Assembly (NCBI RefSeq): GCF_900111765.1
Contig: NZ_FOIB01000001.1
Span: forward strand, 434,001 to 498,000
Direction: 5' to 3'
Origin: Myxococcus fulvus
GTDB lineage: Bacteria > Myxococcota > Myxococcia > Myxococcales > Myxococcaceae
Length of the DNA: 64,000 nucleotides
Under the pieces are notes generated by a model that did not search any database, had not been told where the DNA came from, and worked only from the letters and a program-made list of their open reading frames with translations. The position numbers and the translations under genes are program-made. Shown in pieces: positions 25,380 through 32,800 of this stretch. The stretch's first letter is position 1, and each line of letters starts with the position of its first letter.

Positions 25380-26573
25380 ATGAAGCTGTCTCGCAGGGAT
25401 GTGATTCAGGGTGCCGTGGTCGCAAGCTCGCTGTTCGCCATGGGCTGTGCGTCCTCCAAGGGCGCGTCGGGTGGCGGCACGGCGGAGCCGGCGCCGCGGG
25501 GGCAGGGGAGCGAAGGGACGAAGGCGGGCAAGTCCCTGAGCATCCTCATCCTGGGCGGCACGAAGTTCCTGGGTCCGGCGCTGGTGGAGTCCGCGCAGGC
25601 CAGGGGGCACACCGTCACGCTGTTCAACCGCGGCAAGACGAACCCGAGCCTCTTCCCCAACGTGGAGAAGCTGCAGGGGGACCGCGACCCGAACAAGGGC
25701 GAGGGGCTCAAGGCGCTCCAGGGCCGCAAGTGGGACGCGGTGGTGGACACGTCGGGTTACGTGCCGCGCATCGTGAAGGCATCCGCGGAGCTGCTCGCGC
25801 CGAACGTGGGGCACTACACCTTCGTGTCCAGCATCTCGGTCTACAAGGACGCGTCGAAGCCGGGCCTCACGGAGACGGCGGCGGTGGCCACGGTGGACGA
25901 GCCGAACTCGGAGGACGTGAACAAGTACTACGGCGGGCTGAAGGCGCTGTGCGAGAAGGCGGCGGAGACGGCGATGCCGGGCCGCGTGTTCAACGTGCGG
26001 CCGGGGCTCATCGTCGGGCCGGACGACCCGACGGACCGCTTCACGTACTGGCCGGTGCGCGTGGCGCAGGGCGGCGAGGTGCTCGCGCCGGGCACGGGGC
26101 ATGACGCCACGCAGTTCATCGACGTGCGGGATTTGGCCGCGTTCATCATCCTGGGCGTGGAGAAGAACCTGGCGGGGCTCTACACGGCGACGGGGCCGGA
26201 GAAGCCGCTGTTGATGCGCGACTTCCTGGAGCGCAGCAAGAAGGCGCTGCGCAGTGACGCGACGTTCATCTGGGCGCACCCGTCCTTCCTGGCGAAGCAC
26301 AAGGTGGAGGCCTTCGGGGACATGCCGGTGTGGGTGACGCCGACGGGCGAGGAGGCGGGCCTGTTGCGCGTGAACATCGACAAGGCGCTGGCGGCGGGGC
26401 TCACGTTCCGGCCGCTGGAGGAGACGGTGCGCGACACGGTGGAGTGGTTCAAGTCGGAGCCGCCCGAGCGTCAGGCGAAGCTGAAGGCGGGCATCGCTCC
26501 GGCGCGCGAGAAGGAGGTCCTCGCGGCGTGGCACCAGGAGCACGACCAGGGGACCGCGACTCCCACGCGCTGA
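25380..26573 (+). CDS. NAD-dependent epimerase/dehydratase-like protein with Tat-like lipoprotein signal
   Basis: A 397-residue protein with an extended-SDR fold. Residues 57-68 (ILILGGTKFLGP) are the Rossmann glycine motif; DTSGYVP, FVSSISVYKD and NKYYGGLKALCE hold the NAD(P)-fold and Tyr-x-x-x-Lys-type active-site segment (YGGLK). Unusually, the N-terminus is MKLSRRDVIQGAVVASSLFAMGC: a twin-arginine motif (SRRDVIQ) followed by a lipobox (Cys23). This predicts export in folded, cofactor-bound form through Tat and lipid anchoring, odd for an enzyme of this superfamily. The substrate is probably a nucleotide sugar or related compound, but that is inference. The ATG is placed by the signal peptide. 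Confidence 0.88.
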   Translation: MKLSRRDVIQGAVVASSLFAMGCASSKGASGGGTAEPAPRGQGSEGTKAGKSLSILILGGTKFLGPALVESAQARGHTVTLFNRGKTNPSLFPNVEKLQGDRDPNKGEGLKALQGRKWDAVVDTSGYVPRIVKASAELLAPNVGHYTFVSSISVYKDASKPGLTETAAVATVDEPNSEDVNKYYGGLKALCEKAAETAMPGRVFNVRPGLIVGPDDPTDRFTYWPVRVAQGGEVLAPGTGHDATQFIDVRDLAAFIILGVEKNLAGLYTATGPEKPLLMRDFLERSKKALRSDATFIWAHPSFLAKHKVEAFGDMPVWVTPTGEEAGLLRVNIDKALAAGLTFRPLEETVRDTVEWFKSEPPERQAKLKAGIAPAREKEVLAAWHQEHDQGTATPTR

Positions 26574-26615
26574 GCCTCAGGCGCGGATGACGGTGACCTG
26601 ACGACCCGAGGGCGT

Positions 26616-26634
26616 CCGGGCCTGTTCGGCCCGG
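26616..26634. terminator. Hairpin terminator between convergent genes
   Basis: A 7-bp all-G/C stem (26616-26622 with 26628-26634), 5-nt loop, lies between two genes that converge (26573 and 26639). It could serve both directions. Confidence 0.55.
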
Positions 26635-26638
26635 GTGC

Positions 26639-27175
26639 TCAGAGTCGCCCGAGGATCTCCGCCTTCTTGCGCTCGAAGTCGTCCATCGTGATGAGCCCCT
26701 CGCCGAGCATCCGCTGCAGCTCCGCGAGGGACTTCACCGGGTCCTTCGGAGCGCTGACGGGCTTGCCCGCCAGGAGCGCGGCGAGCTGACCCAGGTCCTG
26801 CTCGACGACGGGCCCCATGACCGCGACCCGCTGGGCGTCAGCGGGGTCCACCCTCACGTCGAGCTCCAGTCCCGGCGCGAACACCCGCACGTTCCAGTCG
26901 TGGTAGCGGTCCAACACCCAGACCTCGTAAGGCGGGCGGTCCGGCAGGGTGACCTCGAGCAGGTGGTTGTAGCGGGCGCGCTTCTGACTGCTCATCGCCG
27001 TGCGCTCACTGCGCAGCAGGATGGCCCGCGCCGGCAGTCCCTGCTCGCGCACCTTCCGGTGCTTGAGCCACGTGCCGAAGATGCGGGTGATGATCCAAAC
27101 GCTCACGCCGGTGCCGAGCAGGAAGAGCAGGGGAACCAGGAACCGGGCTGCGGACAAGGGCGTTTCGGCGTTCAT
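26639..27175 (-). CDS. Membrane-anchored protein with C-terminal SHOCT domain
   Basis: A 178-residue protein with one N-terminal membrane span (FLVPLLFLLGTGVSVWIITRIF, residues 12-33). A beta-rich middle part follows (ARAILLRSERTA, HLLEVTLPDRPPYEVWVL), with a DUF3592-like character. The last 30 residues (SLAELQRMLGEGLITMDDFERKKAEILGRL, shown here only by its ends) form a SHOCT helical pair, a short oligomerisation domain often at protein C-termini. It is divergent from the 27325 lipoprotein gene. No enzymatic role is apparent. Confidence 0.85.
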   Translation of the reverse strand: MNAETPLSAARFLVPLLFLLGTGVSVWIITRIFGTWLKHRKVREQGLPARAILLRSERTAMSSQKRARYNHLLEVTLPDRPPYEVWVLDRYHDWNVRVFAPGLELDVRVDPADAQRVAVMGPVVEQDLGQLAALLAGKPVSAPKDPVKSLAELQRMLGEGLITMDDFERKKAEILGRL

Positions 27176-27324
27176 CGTGCTCTCTCGACGGTGACGGCGC
27201 GGACCCGACCTCGGCCGCGTCCAGCGACTCTAAACGCAGGGCCTCCGACTCGAAACCCGGCATGTCCGCACGACATGCCATGATGTCCCGGAATGCGGGC
27301 CCTGACTCCGCGAGAGGACTCACG

Positions 27325-28824
27325 ATGACGTCTCACCTGTCCTGGTGCTCGCGCGGTGCCGTCGCGCTGCTCGCCCTGTCGCTCGTGGCGTGTGGTGGCA
27401 AGGAGGTCCGTCCAGAGGGCGACGCCGACGCGGGGACTCCCGACGCGGGCCCCGGTCAGGCCCATCCCTGCGTGCCGGTGAGCCTGGAGCGCGACGTGGA
27501 CCTGGAGGGCTTCCACACGGACCGCTACACGTGGCGCGACGGCGACTGCGCGCCCCGCTCGGCCTTCCTCGTGCGCAACGACGCCCAGGACCCCGCGGGC
27601 TGGCACGGCGGCTACATCCGCCGCTACGTCTACGAGGCCCAGGGCGCCGCGCGCACCTGCGACGGCGCCACCAACGAGGTCCCCGGCTGGGGCATGGTGA
27701 CCTGCCACGTGCGCGCCGGCGCCGACTGGGGCAACTGGACCGAGAAGGTGACGGGCACGGGCCGCACCCTCTTCGAGGGACGTCACCACGCGCTGCACGA
27801 GTTCCGCTGGCCGCTGCCGCTCGATGGCCACATCGTCGACGTCACCGTCCACTACCTCTTCGCCACCGGACGCGACCACCCGCTCTACGCCATCACCCAC
27901 GATGTCTCGCGCGTCGCGCCCGACGCGCTGGAGGCGGACGTGCGCTCGCCCTATGGCGACCTGCTCTTCGACGGCAACGCGAACGCCGAAATCGCCGGGC
28001 TGGGCTGGGGAGACCGCTACCGCTTCCGCACGCTCGCCTCGCCCGTGACGATGGCCAGCGGTTGGGACTACCGCGAGCCCAACGTCGTCCCCTTCACCCG
28101 CATGTGGACCACCACCCCGGACGCGGAGATGGGCGTGGTGCAGACGCAGACCTGGCAGCAGAAGCCCGCGGGCGGCTACTGGCTCTACTCGAGCTGGGGC
28201 CAGCGCAACGAGCGCGGCCCCCTGCCGGACGACTGGAACTGGACCTTCCAGCTCAACCAGTACCAGCTCCCCTCCACCACGCGCTCCCACCGCATGGCCT
28301 GGGGCAGCAACTACGGCGCGCTCGGCTGGCGCCAGTACGCACGCTACGGCGACGACGGCATGCTCTCCGGCCACCCCTACCAGAGCTACTCCGTCTTCAT
28401 GGTGCTGGGCACGCACACGCAAGACCCCGTGCTCCACCGCGTCTCCGAGGTCGAGTCCTGGCAGCGCGTGCGCCTCACCGCCACCCGGGGCACCGTGGTG
28501 ACGCAAGGGCCCGGCGGCGTGGGCCGCACCGACTCCGTGCCCTTCGACGTGCCCGGCTACAACCCCGTCTACGCGACCTGGGAGGCGCGCGCGGCGGACA
28601 ACCGCGCCGAGCTGCGCTTCGACACCGGCACCCAACCGCTCGAGCGCCCCGTGCTGGTGCTGCGCGGCTACACCGCCACGACGGCCCCCTCGCGCGTGCT
28701 CCTGGACGAGCGGGCGCTCACCGCGGACGCGGACTACTTCGCCTCCGTCGACGACGCGGGCGACGCGCTGTGGCTCACCCTCCACCGCACCCTCACCGGC
28801 ACCGCGACGCTGCGCCTGGAGTGA
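27325..28824 (+). CDS. Lipoprotein of unknown function (499 aa)
   Basis: A 499-residue predicted lipoprotein. ATG 27325 gives a signal ending LLALSLVAC (Cys23), then a short Asp/Gly/Pro-rich linker. The mature part is rich in Trp, Tyr and His (WHGGYIRRYVYEAQG, GMVTCHVRAGADWGNWTEKV, WDYREPNVVPFTRMWTTTP), suggesting a large beta-sandwich or glycan-binding fold. I do not recognise the family. The last 90 residues look like a separate Ig-type strand set. In-frame upstream starts (27262) lack a good signal peptide. It ends at a clear hairpin. Confidence 0.82.
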   Translation: MTSHLSWCSRGAVALLALSLVACGGKEVRPEGDADAGTPDAGPGQAHPCVPVSLERDVDLEGFHTDRYTWRDGDCAPRSAFLVRNDAQDPAGWHGGYIRRYVYEAQGAARTCDGATNEVPGWGMVTCHVRAGADWGNWTEKVTGTGRTLFEGRHHALHEFRWPLPLDGHIVDVTVHYLFATGRDHPLYAITHDVSRVAPDALEADVRSPYGDLLFDGNANAEIAGLGWGDRYRFRTLASPVTMASGWDYREPNVVPFTRMWTTTPDAEMGVVQTQTWQQKPAGGYWLYSSWGQRNERGPLPDDWNWTFQLNQYQLPSTTRSHRMAWGSNYGALGWRQYARYGDDGMLSGHPYQSYSVFMVLGTHTQDPVLHRVSEVESWQRVRLTATRGTVVTQGPGGVGRTDSVPFDVPGYNPVYATWEARAADNRAELRFDTGTQPLERPVLVLRGYTATTAPSRVLLDERALTADADYFASVDDAGDALWLTLHRTLTGTATLRLE

Positions 28825-28844
28825 CGGCCCCCTGAAAAAGCAAC

Positions 28845-28876
28845 GGGGGATGCTCCGGTGTACGCGGAGCACCCCC
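28845..28876 (+). terminator. Hairpin terminator after the 27325 lipoprotein gene
   Basis: A 12-bp stem made of two blocks (28845-28849 with 28872-28876, and 28851-28857 with 28865-28871) with one bulged A and a 7-nt loop. It lies 20 bp past the stop codon, after an A-run, and has no downstream T-run. The rest of the stretch to 29121 shows nothing more. Confidence 0.75.
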
Positions 28877-29121
28877 CGGATAAATGACCTGGCTCGGAGT
28901 CCGCTCTCCCCCTCTGGCGAGCGTCACTCCTCCGGGTCCCCTGCCACGGATGACGCCGCCCCCGCGACGTCACCCTCCTACCCGCCCTGAGTGTCCGGAG
29001 GGCCTTGGACCCCTCCAGCGAAGACGTCGACTGCGACTTCAACTCCAGCGCTCCCCCCGGTGCGCCCGCCGATGACCGGACCCTCGGGTGCCCCAAGCAC
29101 CCGGTGTCTCAGCCACCGGCT

Positions 29122-29487
29122 TCAGGGCCAGGACCGCGCCGGCTGCGAGATGGCTCGCATCCGCGCCAGCGTCTGGGCCCAACCGAACGTCTGCGGGCGC
29201 ATGGAGGCCACCCGCGTCACGTGTTCCATCTCCTGCCTCAACACCCCCAGCGCCTTCGACTTCGTCAGCGCCACGAGCTCCCTCCGCTTCGCCCCCGCGA
29301 AGACGGCCAGCTCCGGCACCGCGATGTCCCCCTCTCGTGCTTCGAGAGCGCTGGGGTGTTCCCCCTGGATGCGACCCCGGGCCCTGTGTGCCGCGGCCCC
29401 CCGTCCCCTGTCCGTACGCTTCACACCGCCTGGCCCGCTGTTTCCCCCTGGAACCCGCTGGCCCGACTCATGCGCGACGTGCGACAT
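29122..29487 (-). CDS. Small unknown protein (121 aa)
   Basis: I do not recognise this protein. The ATG at 29487 is preceded by GGGAGAGG at good spacing. The last 65 codons (from GDIAVPELAVFAGAKRREL onward) have strong G/C third positions, as real genes here do, and predict a helical, basic segment (VLRQEMEHVTRVASMRPQTF). The first 55 residues are Gly/Arg-rich, weakly biased, and look disordered. No signal peptide or motif is seen. It may be a young, degenerate or lineage-specific gene, or only its C-terminal part may be real. Confidence 0.45.
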   Translation of the reverse strand: MSHVAHESGQRVPGGNSGPGGVKRTDRGRGAAAHRARGRIQGEHPSALEAREGDIAVPELAVFAGAKRRELVALTKSKALGVLRQEMEHVTRVASMRPQTFGWAQTLARMRAISQPARSWP

Positions 29488-29865
29488 TCGCCTCTCCCTT
29501 CGCACCACGGATGACCGCCGTCCCCCCGGCCACACGCGCCGTGGCGTGTGTCGACCAGGGCATACTGGCTCAGGCCGTGGAACGAGTTTTCCGCGCTAGC
29601 GCCAAATGCTTGCGCGAACGCGCCAGCTTGTCGGCAGGGCTGGCGGCGGGACGAACGTGGCGGGTTCCACCCGGAGGGGTGGGAGACCTGGGAGGTGGGT
29701 GGGAGGAGCGGAGGGGTCCGCCTCGACTGGATGAGGGGCGGGCGGGCGTCGTGGGTAGGGACAGTGAGGGCTGGTCATGTCAGCCTGACGCGGTAGGGAA
29801 GACGGTTGCGACGTGTGCCTGGGGCGGATGTCCCGGGTATTGGGCGGCGGGAGGGGACAGGTTTC
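29488..29865. other. Divergent intergenic region with a hairpin and a palindrome
   Basis: The 378-bp gap between the 29487 gene (minus) and the TopoIII-RecQ gene (plus). It holds a 7-bp stem with 6-nt loop (29531-29537 with 29544-29550) and a perfect 10-bp palindrome GCGCTAGCGC (29593-29602). Either could be a regulator site. The TopoIII-RecQ ribosome site (GGGAGGGGACAGG) sits at its right end. No promoter boxes were convincing. Confidence 0.5.
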
Positions 29866-32800
29866 ATGAGGTGGGAAGCGATGGGCGAGGCGCCCGGCGA
29901 GGACAGGCGAGGTGGGGAGGGCGCGGCGCGGGCATCGGGACGCTCGTCGCTGCTGGCGGTGTTGGCGGAGAAGCCGGCCGTGGCGCGGGACATCGCGCGG
30001 GTGCTGGGCGCGCAGGAGCGGGGTGACGGCTTCCTGCGTGGCAACGGCTACGTGGTGACGTGGGCCATCGGCCACCTGGTGGGCCTGGCGCAGCCGCACG
30101 AGATTCGGCCGGACTGGAAGAAGTGGAGCCGCGCGCTCCTGCCCATGCTGCCGGAGGGCTGGCCGCTGGTGGTCTCCGAGCAGACGCGCTCGCAGTTCGA
30201 CGTGGTGCGCCGGGTGCTGACCTCGCCGGAGGTGGGCGCGGTGGTGTGCGCCACGGACGCGGGCCGCGAGGGCGAGCTCATCTTCCGCTACATCTACGAG
30301 GCGGCGGGGTGTCGCAAGCCGGTGCGGCGGCTGTGGGTGTCGTCGCTGACGGAGCGGGCCATCCGGGACGGCTTCCAGAAGCTGAAGGACGGGCGGGAGT
30401 ATGAGCCGCTCGCGGCGGCGGCCATGGGGCGCAGCCGGGCGGACTGGCTGGTGGGGATGAACCTGTCGCGCCTGTACACACTGGCGCATGGCGGACAGGG
30501 GGAGATGTTGAGCGTGGGGCGGGTGCAGACGCCCACGCTGGCCATGGTGGTGGAGCGGGAGTGGGCCATCCGCAACTTCGTGCCCCGCGACTACCTGGAG
30601 GTGGTGGCCACCTTCGCGCCCCGGAGCAAGGACGTGGCGCCGGGCGCGCGGTACGACGGGATGTGGTTCCGCTCGGGGCCGGATGGCAAGCCGGTGATTC
30701 CGCCGGGCTTCGAGAGCGTGCGCGAGGCGCGCCGGCTGGACGCGGACGGGGTGGAGGCGCAGGCCATCATCGACCGCGTGAAGCGGGGGCAGGCGACCAT
30801 CGAATCGCTGGAGGCGGAGGAGAAGAAGATGGCGCCTCCGCTGCTCTACGACTTGACGGAGCTGCAGCGCCACGCGAACCGGCTGTATGGCTTCAGCGCG
30901 CAGCGCACGTTGGAGGTGGCGCAGGCGCTCTACGAGAAGCACAAGCTCTTGAGCTACCCGCGCACGTCGAGCCGGCACCTGTCGCAGACGGTGGCGGACA
31001 TGCTGCCGGAGGTGGTGGGCACGGTGCGCGGGCCCTACGAGGAGGACCTGGCGCCGGGCACGGGCGTGCGTCCGCTGGGGCGGCGCTACGTGGACGATGG
31101 GAAGGTGACGGACCACCACGCCATCATCCCCACGCCGACGTCGCCGCACGGGTTGCGCCTGTCCTCGGACGAGCAGCGCATCTACGACCTGGTGTGCCGG
31201 CGCTTGTTGCAGGCGTGGCACGAGGACCACGTGTGGCGCGTCACCACGGTGGTGACGGCGGTGACGTCGCCCGGGCCGAAGAGCGCGGTGCCGGTGGTGG
31301 ACCGCTTCCAGAGCACGGGCACGCAGGTGGAGCGCATCGGCTGGAAGGTGCTGGACATCGGCGGGGGCAAGAAGGCGCCGAAGCCGAAGTCGGACGCGCG
31401 CAAGGGGGATGAGGAGGCGGAGCCGGAGGATGACTCGCAGTCGTTGCCCTCGGGGCTGGCGCGGGGGCAGCCGCAGACGGTGGAGGACGTGGAGGCGGTG
31501 AAGAAGCGCACGCGTCCGCCGCCGCGCTTCACGGATGCGACGTTGCTGACGGCGATGGAGACGGCGGGCCGGCTGCTGGACGAGAAGGAGCTGGCGGAGG
31601 CGATGCGTGAGACGGGGCTGGGGACGCCCGCCACGCGCGCGTCCATCATCGAGGTGCTGCTGGACCGCGAGTACCTGGTCCGCAAGGGCAAGGTGCTGGA
31701 GGCGACGGAGAAGGGGCTGCACCTCATCCACGTGGTGCACCCGGACGTGAAGACGCCGGCGATGACGGGCCAGTGGGAGGCGTGGCTCCAGCGCATCGAG
31801 CGGGGTGAGGGGCAGCTCGACGAGTTCATCCGGGGCATCGAGAAGTACGTCATCGAGGTGGTGGGGCAGGGGCCCTCGGGGCCGGTGCGCGCGGGTGTCT
31901 CGGGTGGGCGCGGTGGGCCGGTGGCTCACGAGGGTGGGGCGGTGACTGGAGGCTGGGGCGGGGCAGCGCGCCCGGGTGCCGAGGTGCAGGCTCCGGGGTG
32001 GGGCGGCACGATGGGGACGGAGCGTCGTACAGAGACCTCGTTCTCACGGGGCTCGCTGGACGCGGGTGGTGACGCACGACGTACCTCGACGGGCTCGTTC
32101 ACTGGCGCATCGAGGGATGAGGCCTCACGTGGAGGCGACTTCGCGGATGCGGCGGCGGACGGTGGTGCCCGGCGGCAGGAACGCACCCGCGTGGCTGGTG
32201 GCTCCGCGGGACTCGAGGGTGCCTTCGCGGACGCGAGTGGTAACGCTCGGCGTGGTGGACGCGCTGGTTCGCCCGGTGGCTCCACGGGGATTGATGGCGA
32301 CTTCGCGACGGCAGGCCGTGGCTCTCCGCGGAACGCCTCGCTTGGAACTCCCGCCTCGTTCGGCGGTGGCGCCTTGGAGCTGGAGCCTGCTCGTCGCACG
32401 GCGCGAGGCACTTCGCCTGGTGGTGACGACGGTGGAGGGGCCTGGCGCGCGGAGGCTTCCGCCGGCTCGCGCTCCTCACCAAGTGCGGGGTTCTCGGACG
32501 CGGCCGTGGTGTCGGCGCCTCGCAGGACGAGCGCGCAGGGCTCGTTCAACACAGGCGTGTCTCGTGGGCCGGGCTCCTCGCGGGGCGGGGTCTCCGTGTC
32601 GACGAGCAGCCGCCCCGAGCGGGTTCCTCGCGCTCCCACGCCTCCGGACCGGCTCCGACCGCTCCTGAAGGAGGCCTTCGGGTTCTCCGACTTCCGTCCG
32701 TACCAGGAGGCCGTGTGCCGCGCGGCCACGGCCGGCGAGGACCTGCTGCTCGTGATGCCCACGGGCGCGGGCAAGTCGCTCTGCTATCAGCTCCCGGGGC

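Noticed and set aside
22857..26543. A 1228-codon open frame on the minus strand across the aminotransferase, transporter and epimerase-like genes
   Set aside because: Translation is Arg/His/Gln-rich with no recognisable domain; the sense genes have intact motifs.
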